62,495 nt of DNA from Ignavibacteriota bacterium (GCA_026390735.1 JAPLFJ010000030.1:1-62495), one strand, 5' to 3'; shown: positions 44,933 to 54,910, counted from the first letter of the stretch. Notes: a model not told the origin generated them from the letters alone. Made by a program: numbers and translations.

Positions 44933-47900
44933 ATGTTTATTGAAAAGGAAATATTATCCGCTGGAATCTGTATCGGCTCTGCCACTATTTCGATAGTAAA
45001 GATGTCAGGCGGAATTCTGCCCAAAATTAATTCCGTTGAACAGTTTGCACACGAAGGTAATCCAAAAGAACTCTTAAAGAAGTATTTCGCAGAGAAAAAC
45101 TTCTCAAAGTATTCTGTAGTAGTTACAGGACGTAAATTCAAGAACCTTATTAACGCATCATCCGTACCCGAACCAAAATGCATAGAAAATGCATTAAGGT
45201 ATACAGGACATACGGGTAAGAAACTTGCAATCGCAAGTCTTGGTGCAGAGAACTTTATGGTGTACAGCGTTAATGAAAAAGGCGGACTTGAGAATGTCAT
45301 GACTGGAAATAAATGTGCCTCAGGAACAGGGGAGTTCTTCCTCCAGCAAATCAGCAGAATGAATATATCTGTTGATGAGGCAGTGAATATTTCCGAGAAT
45401 CAGACACCATACAGCGTATCTGGAAGATGCTCTGTGTTCTGTAAAAGCGATTGTACGCACGCATTAAACAAAGGCATTCCGATGCCGAACGTAGTATCTG
45501 GTCTAAGTAAAATGATTGCTGATAAGACAGTTGAACTGCTTTCCAAACAAAAGTATAAGAAAGTTATACTTATCGGAGGTGTCTCGAAGAATAAATCAGT
45601 TTATGAATTTATAAAGAAGGATTATCCTCTTGCGATAGTTCCCGAACAGTCTTCTTATTTTGAAGCACTCGGTGCTGCCATTGAAGGTCTGAATAAACAT
45701 TATTCATTCGATACTAATAACATATTCAAAGAACACAGCCACCAGTTTTCTTTCCACAAACCTTTAAACAGCAGTGAAGCAAAAGTTGTTTTTAAAACTA
45801 TAGAAAAGTGTGTAGCATCCGAAGGTGATGTATGTGTCCTGGGACTTGATGTCGGTTCCACAACTACAAAAGCAGTTATCGTCAGAAAAGCAGATGATGC
45901 AATACTTGCTTCGATATACCTCAGAACAAACGGTAACCCCGTTAAAGCATCGATAGAATGTTACAGGGAACTTAAGAAACAGATAACAGCAAAGATAAAC
46001 ATAACAGGCATAGGTGTTACAGGCTCTGGAAGACACATTGCAGCATTGCACGCAATCACAGACGGTGATATTAACGAAATTATATCTCACGCTGTAGCAG
46101 CAGCTTTCTTCGATAAAGAAGTTGATACTATATTTGAAATAGGCGGTCAGGATGCAAAGTATACTCATTTAACGAGCGGAGTTGCGAGTGACTATGCGAT
46201 GAACGAAGCATGCTCTGCGGGTACAGGCTCATTCCTTGAAGAAGCTGCAAAAGAATCTTTAAACATACATTATACTGAAATATCCGATATAGCTTTCAAG
46301 GCAAAGAATCCAATTAACTTTAACGACCAGTGTGCAGCTTTCATTTCAAGCGATATAAAAAACGCAGGACACGAGGGTGCAAATCAGGAAGATATTGTAT
46401 CAGGACTCGTTTATTCAATCTGCTTAAACTACGTGAACAGAGTCAAGGGTAACAGACCTGTCGGTAATAAAGTGTTTATGCAGGGTGGTGTCTGCTACAA
46501 TAAAGCTGTCCCATTTGCAATGTCGCTTCTAACGGGAAAAGAAATCATCGTTCCGCCCGAACCGGGCTTAATGGGTGCGTTCGGAGTCGCACTTGAAATA
46601 AAGAACAGGATTGAGTTAGGCCTGTATGAAGAGAAACAGTATGACCTGGATGAACTCATAAACAGGGAGTTTAAGTATTCAAACAGTTTCACGTGTGCAG
46701 GCGGTAAGGAAAAATGCGACCTGAAATGTAATATTAACATGGTCGAAATAAATGGTAAGAAATATCCGTTCGGTGGTGCATGCAGTAAGTACTACAACGA
46801 ACGCCGTAATATTTCTGCCGATGCAGAGAAGAATAATCTGGTAAAAGTAAGACAGGACTTTGTCTTTAATAAATACATTCTACCGATAAATAGTGAGGGC
46901 AAGAGGATTGGAATCTCAAGAAGTCTATTAACCAATACGATGTATCCTTTCTATCATAATTTATTCACAAGACTCGGGCTTGAAGTTGTACTCTCGGATA
47001 ATGTGGATAAATCAGGTTCCGACAAAATAAGAAGCTCTTATTGTCATCCTATAGAAATATCTCACGGGTTCTTCCAGAACCTTATTGCAAAGCAGGTTGA
47101 TTATATATTCCTGCCGCATATAGGACAGATGGAAGGGCGCGACAAGTTCGAATACAACAGAATGTGTGTATTCGTTCAGGGCGAATCGTATTTCCTTAAA
47201 TCGACATTCCGAGATGAGATTGAAACTGAAAACAGTGCATTAATACTCTCGCCTGTACTGGACTTTGCCAAAGGCCTTGATAAGACAAAAGATGTGTTCT
47301 TTAATATGTTCCGTGAAAACAATATCGCAATAAGAGATTTTGATGATAGTTTCGCATACGCTGCAGATAGTTTTAATAAGATGAAGATAGATTACAAAGA
47401 AAGAGGCAAAGCAATACTCAGGGAAATTGAAGACAATCCTGATGAAATAGCACTGGTATTGTTCGGCAGACCGTACAATGCTTTTGCACAGGAAGCCAAT
47501 CTTAACATTCCTCATAAAATTGCCTCGCACGGATATAAGATAATTCCTTATGATTTTCTTCCGTATGATGAACATTCCTCTTATGAAAATATGTACTGGT
47601 ACAGCGGTAACGAAATACTGTCAGCTGCACGATTCGTAAAAGAACATAAACAATTGTTCGGAGTGTTTATAACGAACTTCTCCTGCGGACCGGATTCATT
47701 CATCATTCCTTATTTCAGGAAGATTATGGGAGTGAAACCTTCTCTGACTCTTGAACTTGACAGTCATACAGCAGACGTTGGTGTTGAAACCCGCATTGAG
47801 GCAGCAGTGGATATAATAAAGAATTATTTACTTATCAATAATGAAACTGATGACGACAGATTCATGGAATATGATTCTCTTAATGTTGTCAGCCAGAATC

Positions 47901-49237
47901 ATAACATATACGTTAAAGATTATAAAGGTAATGAATTTCCGTTAAAGTCTCAGGAAGTTGAAGTTCTTATTCCATCGATGGGAAGGTTCAGTGCAGAGGC
48001 TTTTGCCGGTGTATTCCGTTCTTTAGGAGTGAATTGCAGACCATTACCTGTTCCGACTTTCGAAACACTTAAAGAAGGAAGGGGAGTGGCAACGTGCAAG
48101 GAATGTCTGCCGTTCTTATTAACTACTGGTTCTTTACTTGAGTACCTGAAGAGCAAGAATGATTCAAACATGAAAACCCTTTTCTTTATGCCTCACGGTT
48201 ACGGACCCTGCAGACAGGGACAATACCATACAAGGCTTAAGGACATTCTGCAGACATCAGGAATAACGAATGCAGGTGTTATATCAATGGACGATGAGTC
48301 ATCTTTCAGCGATTTCGGGAATGACTTCTTCATCAGTCAGTGGCTGAGTATGACAATTGCCGATACTATTCACGATATTGAAAATGCAATAAACGTTCTT
48401 GCCATCAATAAGGAAGAAGGAATGAAAGTCCTGGAAAGTGAATGGGCTAAAATAGTTGAAAAGTTCGAGACCGGGGATAAGAACAAAGTATATAAACAAC
48501 TTGAAGTACTCGCTGAAAAAGTATCTCACATTCCGCTGAAATATGAATTCAAAAAAGCCAAGGTAGTTTCATTGATTGGTGAAATATACGTCAGAAGGGA
48601 AGAGTACTCGCGTCTCGACCTGGTGAAAGTTTTAACGGAAAACGGATTCATCGTCAAAACGGCTCCGATAACTGAATACATTTATTACACAAATTACCTG
48701 CAGAAGAAAAATATAGTAAGAGCATTATCACCAAAGGAGAAAATATCTTTATACCTTAAAGAAAAGGTTCAGCACCGTATAGAAAAGAAAGTAAAGAAAA
48801 TACTGGCAAAGTCTAACCTTTGTTCTTCTGAAATGATTGACGTGGAAAAGACTATAGAATACGGTAAAGATTTAGTCTCTGAAAAATTAATAGGGGAAAG
48901 TATACTTACTGTAGGTTTATCATTACGCGAAATACTCGATGAATCCTGCGGTATAATTACCATAGGGCCTTTTAACTGCATACCAAGCAGACTCGCAGAG
49001 GGTATACTCACCAAAGAAATGACACTCGAAGGAAAGTACCGCTTCGGAAAACTTCACAGAAACGGTTATCCTGAATCAGTTCAGAACCTGCCATACCTTC
49101 ACATAGAAACTGACGGGAACACTTTCCCGCAGATAACACAGTCCAGGATTGAAATATTTATGGTACAGTCGAATAAATTGTACGATGAAATGAATAAGGT
49201 GAAGGCAAAAGAAAAGACTAAAGTTAAAACGTTCTAA
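44933..49237 (+). CDS. Fused acyl-CoA dehydratase activase (two ASKHA domains + DUF2229/dehydratase-like)
   Basis: 1434 aa. First BadF/BadG ASKHA ATPase domain (about 1-290: ICIGSATISIVKMSGG, CASGTGEFFLQQIS, IGGVSKNKSV). Second, better conserved (about 300-590: LGLDVGSTTTKAVI, GVTGSGRHIAA, EIGGQDAKYTHL, CSAGTGSFLEEAA, CAAFISSDI, QGGVCYNKA). From about 650 a DUF2229-like part (ISRSLLTNTMYPFYHNLF, YCHPIEISHG) and a C-terminal part with isolated cysteines (SCGPDS, CKECLPF, GPCRQGQYH, GPFNC). Both ASKHA domains keep the Cys pair that in HgdC-type dimers holds one [4Fe-4S] cluster, so the cluster could be intramolecular. Family members use ATP to drive electrons to very low potential. Directly abuts hpnE. 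Confidence 0.88.
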   Translation: MFIEKEILSAGICIGSATISIVKMSGGILPKINSVEQFAHEGNPKELLKKYFAEKNFSKYSVVVTGRKFKNLINASSVPEPKCIENALRYTGHTGKKLAIASLGAENFMVYSVNEKGGLENVMTGNKCASGTGEFFLQQISRMNISVDEAVNISENQTPYSVSGRCSVFCKSDCTHALNKGIPMPNVVSGLSKMIADKTVELLSKQKYKKVILIGGVSKNKSVYEFIKKDYPLAIVPEQSSYFEALGAAIEGLNKHYSFDTNNIFKEHSHQFSFHKPLNSSEAKVVFKTIEKCVASEGDVCVLGLDVGSTTTKAVIVRKADDAILASIYLRTNGNPVKASIECYRELKKQITAKINITGIGVTGSGRHIAALHAITDGDINEIISHAVAAAFFDKEVDTIFEIGGQDAKYTHLTSGVASDYAMNEACSAGTGSFLEEAAKESLNIHYTEISDIAFKAKNPINFNDQCAAFISSDIKNAGHEGANQEDIVSGLVYSICLNYVNRVKGNRPVGNKVFMQGGVCYNKAVPFAMSLLTGKEIIVPPEPGLMGAFGVALEIKNRIELGLYEEKQYDLDELINREFKYSNSFTCAGGKEKCDLKCNINMVEINGKKYPFGGACSKYYNERRNISADAEKNNLVKVRQDFVFNKYILPINSEGKRIGISRSLLTNTMYPFYHNLFTRLGLEVVLSDNVDKSGSDKIRSSYCHPIEISHGFFQNLIAKQVDYIFLPHIGQMEGRDKFEYNRMCVFVQGESYFLKSTFRDEIETENSALILSPVLDFAKGLDKTKDVFFNMFRENNIAIRDFDDSFAYAADSFNKMKIDYKERGKAILREIEDNPDEIALVLFGRPYNAFAQEANLNIPHKIASHGYKIIPYDFLPYDEHSSYENMYWYSGNEILSAARFVKEHKQLFGVFITNFSCGPDSFIIPYFRKIMGVKPSLTLELDSHTADVGVETRIEAAVDIIKNYLLINNETDDDRFMEYDSLNVVSQNHNIYVKDYKGNEFPLKSQEVEVLIPSMGRFSAEAFAGVFRSLGVNCRPLPVPTFETLKEGRGVATCKECLPFLLTTGSLLEYLKSKNDSNMKTLFFMPHGYGPCRQGQYHTRLKDILQTSGITNAGVISMDDESSFSDFGNDFFISQWLSMTIADTIHDIENAINVLAINKEEGMKVLESEWAKIVEKFETGDKNKVYKQLEVLAEKVSHIPLKYEFKKAKVVSLIGEIYVRREEYSRLDLVKVLTENGFIVKTAPITEYIYYTNYLQKKNIVRALSPKEKISLYLKEKVQHRIEKKVKKILAKSNLCSSEMIDVEKTIEYGKDLVSEKLIGESILTVGLSLREILDESCGIITIGPFNCIPSRLAEGILTKEMTLEGKYRFGKLHRNGYPESVQNLPYLHIETDGNTFPQITQSRIEIFMVQSNKLYDEMNKVKAKEKTKVKTF

Positions 49238-49656
49238 ACGCTGAATTTCCTGTCGTTAAAATAATCCTTACACGCCGAAAGGTCTTCGAGTAATAAATTC
49301 AGGTTCATAAAACATTCAGGAGTTAACTCTAAGTACTTGCGCACGAATGAATCTTTTATAATCGGGTCGGTCTCTGAGATGGCAGTATTAATTAATTCAG
49401 TAAGTGACCTTAATTCTGCTGAGTATTCGGCAAAGAGTTTTTCTCTCTTATCTTCGCTTTCGTTATAACCTGCCATTACTTTACTGAGTCCTTTTAAGAA
49501 CTTTGCCCTGAAAATAATGTCTTCGAAAGTCTTTCTGTTTTGCCTGTTAATCGTAAACTCAATAAGAGCGGAAAGCTCAAATTCGTTCTTAAGCTTTCCG
49601 CCTGAATATTCTTTTATATCAAGAATGAGGTCTATTGTTTCCTCTGAGAACCTCAT
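49234..49656 (-). CDS. Hypothetical helical protein coupled to secA
   Basis: 140 aa, not recognised. Predicted mostly helical and acidic (MRFSEETIDLILDIKEY, EYSAELRSLTELINTAISE), with no signal peptide or membrane segment. Its ATG overlaps the secA stop codon by one base (TAATG on the minus strand), so it is translated with SecA and could be a partner or just a passenger. Its own 3' end overlaps the convergent activase gene by 4 bp. Confidence 0.7.
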   Translation of the reverse strand: MRFSEETIDLILDIKEYSGGKLKNEFELSALIEFTINRQNRKTFEDIIFRAKFLKGLSKVMAGYNESEDKREKLFAEYSAELRSLTELINTAISETDPIIKDSFVRKYLELTPECFMNLNLLLEDLSACKDYFNDRKFSV

Positions 49657-52600
49657 TATTGTCCTTTACCGTGACATGCTTTGTATTTCTTACCGCTTCC
49701 GCATGGACAAGGGTCGTTACGTCCTGTTTTTTCTGCAACGTGTACAGGCTGATGTTTCCCTGTGCGTGCAGCTTCATTCTCAACTGGGTCAAGGTTTGAA
49801 GATGCAGTGTAACCCATTCCGTCAGAAGTATCGTGACGTGTCTGAAGTCTTGATGTACTCACAGATTTAGGTCCTTTAATATCTGCCTCTTCCTGTGATT
49901 GTATTGTAAACTTGAATATAAAGTTAATAGCATCTATCGCAATAGTATCCAGCATTGCTTCGAATAACTTGAAGCCGTCCATCTTGTACTCAACCAGCGG
50001 GTCTTTCTGTCCGTATGCTCTGAAATTGATACCTTCTTTAAGGTCATCCATTTCGCGTAAATGTTCTTTCCATTTATCATCGATAATACTGAGCATTGCG
50101 AACCTTTCAATCTTACCCATCAGTTCAGAACCGTATCTGTCTTCTTTTCTCTTGTAGAATGCTTTTGCCTCTGTCAGAATTAAATTCTTTAACCCTGCTT
50201 CACCGTGGCTTAAGAAACTTTCAGGCGTAAGATTAAGTCTTACGAGGAAAGTTCTCTGAACTTCATCAACAAGCCCGTCCATATCCGATTCAGGGAAATG
50301 CGTCGCGACAATCTTCTCAACATTCTTCTCAACCATCTCAAACAGTTCGTCCTTCAGTCTTTCGCCTAAAAGTGCCTGACGGCGTTTTTCGTAAATAACC
50401 TCTCTCTGCTGATTCATCGTATTGTCATATTCGAGAAGTCTTTTTCTGATAGCAAAGTTATTCTCTTCCACTTTCTTCTGTGCACGTTCAACTGAGTTCG
50501 TAATCATCTTGTGTTCGATTGCCTGTCCGTCTTCAACGCCGAGCCTCTGCATAACGTTTGCAATTCTTTCACTTCCGAACAATCTCATTAAATCATCCTC
50601 GAGTGATAAAAAGAACTTCGATGAACCGGGGTCACCCTGACGTCCTGCACGACCTCTTAACTGTCTGTCTATACGTCTTGATTCGTGTCGTTCAGTACCC
50701 ATGATATGAAGTCCGCCTGCTTCTGCAACACCTGGTCCGAGTTTAATGTCCGTACCTCTTCCCGCCATGTTTGTGGCAATCGTTATTGCACCGGGTAAAC
50801 CTGCATTCGCAACAATCTGTGCTTCACGCTGATGCTGTTTCGCATTAAGTACTTCGTGCGGTATTCCTTTTCTTTTCAGTATTCTTGAAATAGTTTCGGA
50901 GACTTCAACGCTGGTAGTACCAACGAGTACAGGTCTCATTATCTTCCTCATTGCTTCGATTTCGTCACTAACTGCATTGTACTTCTCACGCCTTGTTCTG
51001 TATACGTGGTCATTCTCATCGTTTCTTATGCATTTCACGTTTGTAGGAATAACTACTACATCGAGTTTATATATTTCAAAAAATTCCTGTGCTTCTGTTT
51101 CGGCAGTACCCGTCATACCTGCAAGCTTTTTGTAAAGCCTGAAGTAATTCTGTAAAGTTACTGTTGCAAGTGTCTGTGTATCCTTCTCAACTTTAACACC
51201 TTCTTTGGCTTCGATTGCCTGATGGAGTCCTTCAGAATATCTTCTGCCTGCAAGTATACGTCCTGTGAATTCATCAACAATCATAATCTTGTCATCCTGT
51301 ATAACATACTCAACATCTTTTTCATAAAGTCCGTATGCTTTTAATAACTGCTGAACTGTATGTAGCCTGTCGCTTCTTTCGGCATACACTTTATATAGCT
51401 GTTCGCGTTTCGTTTCTCTGTCTTCAATCGAAATGGTATCGTCATTCTCCAGAAGTGCAATCTCTGAACCAAGGTCAGGCAGAGTGAAGAAGTCTCTTTC
51501 CTGAGCTGAAGGTGCAAGGTATTCGCGTCCTTTTTCTGTTAAATCTGTAATGTGTGACTTTTCATCGATAACAAAGTACAACTCATCATCAACGATATGC
51601 ATATCTCTTGCCTTGTCCCTGTTGTAAAAGTTGTCTGTATCTAGCATAAGTCTTTTATTCGAAGGTTCGGATAAAAGTTTCTGCAGTCTTTTATGTTTAG
51701 GGAATCCGTGATTTGCTCTTAAAAGGTACAACCCTGCTTTTTCAAGTTCCTCGGAACTCGGTTTTTCCTGTGCAAGAATCTTTTCGCATTCGCCTGTTAA
51801 TGAGTTAACCAGAGTCTTCTGAGCTTCAACAACTCTCTTTATCCTGATGTTCATCTCGTCAAACTTATGCGTTGGTGCTTCAACAGGTCCTGATATGATA
51901 AGCGGTGTTCTTGCTTCGTCAACAAGAACGGAGTCAACTTCGTCAACGATTGCGTAGAAATGTTCTCTCTGAACAAGATGGTCAACTTCAGTTACCATAT
52001 TATCCCTCAGGTAGTCAAAACCAAATTCATTGTTCGTACCGTACGTAATGTCCGAGTGATACATCTTTCTTCTCAGTTCAGAACTCTGGTCGTTAAGTAT
52101 AACACCGACAGTCAGTCCGTGAAACTTGAATATCTCACCCATCCATTCACTGTCACGTTTTGCGAGGTAATCGTTAACTGTTACAAGGTGAACACCTTTC
52201 CCTGCGAGTGAATTAAGGAACAGGGGAAGTGTTGCCACGAGTGTTTTACCTTCTCCCGTTGCCATTTCCGAAATCTTTCCCTGATGTAGAACGATAGCAC
52301 CGATTAACTGAACATCGAATGGAACCATATTCCAGTTGACCTTCGTTCCTGCTGCTTCCCATTCCTTGCCGACAAGTCTGCGGCAGGTATCTTTTACTAT
52401 CGCAAAAGCTTCAGGAAGTATCTCGTCAAGTGTAGCTTTTATTGTCTCGTAATAATCCTTTGTAAGCTCGTCAAGTTCGTCATAAATTGCATATCTTTCT
52501 TCGTGTTCAATATCAGTCTTTAATTTTTCTTTTAATTCTAATATTTTATCTTCAAGTTCTTTAACTTCAGATTTAATTTTATCTTTAAGTTCCTGAGTCT

Positions 52601-52733
52601 TTGCTCTCAGTTCATCGTCTGAAAATGAATTGTATTCAGCGTATAAACGGTTAATCTCTTCAACCAAAGGCTGAACAGATTTAACATCTTTTTCGTGTTT
52701 ACTTGGAAATAACTTTGATATAATCTTTAACAT
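49656..52733 (-). CDS. secA: Preprotein translocase ATPase SecA
   Basis: 1025 aa, within the longer range for Bacteroidota-type SecA. Walker A MATGEGKTLVATLPL (about 158-172), DEAD-like DEVDSVLVDEARTPLIISG, GRAGRQGDPGSSKFFLSLED in the second motor domain, scaffold and wing regions, then the C-terminal zinc tail (CPCGSGKKYKACHG) that binds SecB or phospholipid. Extra residues near 300-430 enlarge the region between the motor parts. Drives Sec-dependent export, including the many signal-peptide proteins in this window. Divergent from the ferredoxin gene. Confidence 0.97.
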   Translation of the reverse strand: MLKIISKLFPSKHEKDVKSVQPLVEEINRLYAEYNSFSDDELRAKTQELKDKIKSEVKELEDKILELKEKLKTDIEHEERYAIYDELDELTKDYYETIKATLDEILPEAFAIVKDTCRRLVGKEWEAAGTKVNWNMVPFDVQLIGAIVLHQGKISEMATGEGKTLVATLPLFLNSLAGKGVHLVTVNDYLAKRDSEWMGEIFKFHGLTVGVILNDQSSELRRKMYHSDITYGTNNEFGFDYLRDNMVTEVDHLVQREHFYAIVDEVDSVLVDEARTPLIISGPVEAPTHKFDEMNIRIKRVVEAQKTLVNSLTGECEKILAQEKPSSEELEKAGLYLLRANHGFPKHKRLQKLLSEPSNKRLMLDTDNFYNRDKARDMHIVDDELYFVIDEKSHITDLTEKGREYLAPSAQERDFFTLPDLGSEIALLENDDTISIEDRETKREQLYKVYAERSDRLHTVQQLLKAYGLYEKDVEYVIQDDKIMIVDEFTGRILAGRRYSEGLHQAIEAKEGVKVEKDTQTLATVTLQNYFRLYKKLAGMTGTAETEAQEFFEIYKLDVVVIPTNVKCIRNDENDHVYRTRREKYNAVSDEIEAMRKIMRPVLVGTTSVEVSETISRILKRKGIPHEVLNAKQHQREAQIVANAGLPGAITIATNMAGRGTDIKLGPGVAEAGGLHIMGTERHESRRIDRQLRGRAGRQGDPGSSKFFLSLEDDLMRLFGSERIANVMQRLGVEDGQAIEHKMITNSVERAQKKVEENNFAIRKRLLEYDNTMNQQREVIYEKRRQALLGERLKDELFEMVEKNVEKIVATHFPESDMDGLVDEVQRTFLVRLNLTPESFLSHGEAGLKNLILTEAKAFYKRKEDRYGSELMGKIERFAMLSIIDDKWKEHLREMDDLKEGINFRAYGQKDPLVEYKMDGFKLFEAMLDTIAIDAINFIFKFTIQSQEEADIKGPKSVSTSRLQTRHDTSDGMGYTASSNLDPVENEAARTGKHQPVHVAEKTGRNDPCPCGSGKKYKACHGKGQ

Positions 52734-52983
52734 AATACATTAATATTTTTAAACAACTTGTAATTTAGCATATTATAAGAACAAATAATATTCATAAAAC
52801 GATTCATTTTCCCGCACAGAAATCCCTCAATTACAACTCAAAACCCCTGTTTCCACTCCCAAATGGCCGTTTCTGCATCTATGCCGCTGCTGCCTTACGC
52901 CTTTCATCTATTTTATATAGAAAGTTACTAAAAAATAATGTAATTTAGACAACATTTAAAATTATAAATAAAAGGATCTAATT

Positions 52984-53316
52984 ATGGCAATAGTGATAAC
53001 ATCAGAGTGCATTAACTGCGGAGCATGCGAACCGGAATGTCCTAATACTGCTATCTATGAAGGTGGTGCGGATTGGGCTTTAGCCGGAAAAAATTATTCT
53101 GAATCTGATCAGGCGCCATCGGGTGCAGAAGGATTCTTTTCAACGGATTTTTTCTACATCGTTCCTGATAAATGTACTGAATGTAAGGGATTTCATGATG
53201 AGCCTCAGTGTGCAGCCGTATGTCCTGTGGACTGCTGTGTGCCTGACGAAAAACATGTTGAAAGTGAAGAAGAATTACTTAAGAAAAAGGATTATCTAGA
53301 CGGTTTAGGAAGATAA
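52984..53316 (+). CDS. 2[4Fe-4S] ferredoxin, Chlorobium type
   Basis: 110 aa. First cluster C-x2-C-x2-C-x3-CP at residues 9-20 (CINCGACEPECP). Second cluster CTEC-x8-C-x3-CP near residues 60-80, with the extra residues between the second and third cysteines and a C-terminal helix, as in Chlorobium/Allochromatium ferredoxins of very low potential. The segment between clusters is unusually long. AAAAGGATCTAATT before the ATG supplies a ribosome binding site. Its 3' end overlaps lspA by 12 bp. It could supply electrons to the activase upstream, but this is only a guess. Confidence 0.92.
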   Translation: MAIVITSECINCGACEPECPNTAIYEGGADWALAGKNYSESDQAPSGAEGFFSTDFFYIVPDKCTECKGFHDEPQCAAVCPVDCCVPDEKHVESEEELLKKKDYLDGLGR

Positions 53317-53991
53317 TTCACCGTTTTCTTTCAACTCAGTCTGCTTGATTTCTGTATGAATTTCTTCTTTCTGGGTATCCTGATTTAAATTTCCGTTTTC
53401 CACTGAAATATCAGAATTTAACTGAGTGCTGTCTGTATCTATGGCAGCACTTTGCTTTTTAAATATCTTGTTGTACCCCAGTAATATCATCAAAAACCCT
53501 GCAGTCACTGAGATATCTGCCACGTTGAATATCGGCCATGAATAAAAAGATTTTCCGAAAAGATTAAATTCGGGTATATTAAAGTGGAAGAAATCAACTA
53601 CCTTGCCGTAAAATAATGGTGCATATCCGTACATAACTCCGTAGAATAACCTGTCAATCAGATTCCCGACCGCTCCGCCAAGTATAAATGCCAGCGACAA
53701 CCTTAAATAAAAACTTTCGTTTCTGTTCTTGAAAATAAAGTATATTATCAGGAAGGTTGCTAACAACGTAAATATTGACAGTGTTAACTTTCCGCCAAGT
53801 TCTATACCGAATGCCATTCCGGGGTTCTCTATGAAAGTAATCTTGAAAAAGTTACCAAAAACTTCCTTGCTTGAACCCAGTGTCATTCCTTCAATGTTCA
53901 GGTTTAAAAAGGGTATTTTTATACCCTTAACCTTCAGCTTTGTAAGCTGGTCAACTATAACAATTATCAATGACAGATAAAATACTCTCAA
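53305..53991 (-). CDS. lspA: Lipoprotein signal peptidase II
   Basis: 228 aa, four membrane helices. Conserved boxes: DQLTKLKVK near the N-terminus, NPGMAFGI, GNLIDRLFYG with the first catalytic Asp, and NVADISVTAG with the second. Cleaves prolipoproteins after lipidation in the inner membrane. A polar tail of about 50 residues (AIDTDSTQLNSDIS ... ELKENGELSS) extends beyond the usual end of the family. Follows the DksA-like gene by 7 bp on the same strand, so the two probably share a transcript. Confidence 0.94.
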   Translation of the reverse strand: MRVFYLSLIIVIVDQLTKLKVKGIKIPFLNLNIEGMTLGSSKEVFGNFFKITFIENPGMAFGIELGGKLTLSIFTLLATFLIIYFIFKNRNESFYLRLSLAFILGGAVGNLIDRLFYGVMYGYAPLFYGKVVDFFHFNIPEFNLFGKSFYSWPIFNVADISVTAGFLMILLGYNKIFKKQSAAIDTDSTQLNSDISVENGNLNQDTQKEEIHTEIKQTELKENGELSS

Positions 53992-53998
53992 TTATGTA

Positions 53999-54892
53999 TT
54001 ATCCTCTGATGTTTTTACATTCTATGCAATGCTGTGTAATAGGTACTATTTCCAGTCTCTCCCTCGGGATTAACGGGCAGGTTGCACATAAATTCTTCGG
54101 CTCGTCAATACAGTCAATACATAATCCGTATGTTCCCTGGTCAACTCTTGTTAATGCTTCTTCGATGTAACCAAGATATTTTTCGTCTCTCTGTACGAAC
54201 ATATAGTTCTTTTCTCTTTCCATCTCATCTGAACCCTGTTCCGCCATATGTGATGCATACGATGAATCATCACCAACGTAATCACCCGATTCACTGTCAA
54301 CAAGTGTTCTCATGTTTGCACGTGCACTCGCTATGATTCTTTCTTTTTCTTCAAGAAGAACTTTCTTGAAATGCAGTAATTCTTTTGCAGTGTATCTGGT
54401 CTTGCTGTTTTTCTTGAAAAGTTTAACTTTCTTAGCAACAGGTTTCTGAGAAATCTTCTCAGCTACTTTATGCGGTAATCTTTCTTTAGGTGCTTTCTTT
54501 GCAGCAACTTTCTTAACAACCACTTTTACTTCAGCCTTCTTAACTGGCTTCATAGCAATCGCTTTCTTTGCAATAACCTTTTTAGCAACTACCTTTTTGA
54601 CAGCCACTTTTTTAGCAACTACCTTTTTAGCAACAACCTTTTTGGCAACTACCTTTTTAGCAACTACCTTTTTAGCAACTACCTTTTTGGCAACTACCTT
54701 TTTGGCAACTACCTTTTTGGCAACTACCTTTTTGGCAACTACCTTTTTGGCAACTACCTTTTTGGCAACTACCTTTTTGGCAACAACTTTCTTTGCTGGT
54801 GCCTTTTTAATCGCTGCTTTTTTTACAACCTTTTTCGGTGCTGCAGATTTTTTTGCAGTCTTTACCGGCTTTTTGATTTTCGCTTTTGCCAT
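53999..54892 (-). CDS. DksA/TraR zinc-finger protein with KKVVA repeat arm
   Basis: 297 aa. The N-terminal 130 residues are a basic Lys/Ala/Val array, including 12 successive KKVVA pentads (residues 34-93) with degenerate ones on each side, reminiscent of histone H1-like tails. The C-terminal part (about 165-297) is a DksA/TraR domain: a coiled coil (ELLHFKKVLLEEKERIIA ...) then the finger C-x2-C-x17-C-x2-C (YGLCIDCIDEPKNLC onward). DksA-type proteins bind RNA polymerase through the secondary channel; the arm probably binds nucleic acid. Precedes lspA. Confidence 0.88.
   Translation of the reverse strand: MAKAKIKKPVKTAKKSAAPKKVVKKAAIKKAPAKKVVAKKVVAKKVVAKKVVAKKVVAKKVVAKKVVAKKVVAKKVVAKKVVAKKVVAKKVVAKKVAVKKVVAKKVIAKKAIAMKPVKKAEVKVVVKKVAAKKAPKERLPHKVAEKISQKPVAKKVKLFKKNSKTRYTAKELLHFKKVLLEEKERIIASARANMRTLVDSESGDYVGDDSSYASHMAEQGSDEMEREKNYMFVQRDEKYLGYIEEALTRVDQGTYGLCIDCIDEPKNLCATCPLIPRERLEIVPITQHCIECKNIRG
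54614..54793 (-). repeat. 12 tandem 15-bp repeats (KKVVA coding)
   Basis: Twelve consecutive 15-bp units of the form CAACTACCTTTTTGG on the + strand, differing at one or two positions, with several neighbouring units identical. Further degenerate units flank the array. Copy-number change by slippage would add or remove pentads without changing frame. Confidence 0.9.
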
Positions 54893-54910
54893 AACTATAT
54901 TCTTTAAAAT

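Noticed and set aside
44704-45300. 198-aa minus-strand frame over hpnE and the activase start
   Set aside because: It covers two well-supported genes on the other strand and has no recognisable motif.
45764-46168. 134-aa minus-strand frame, Cys- and Tyr-rich
   Set aside because: Composition is that of an antisense shadow of the activase; no start signal or family resemblance.
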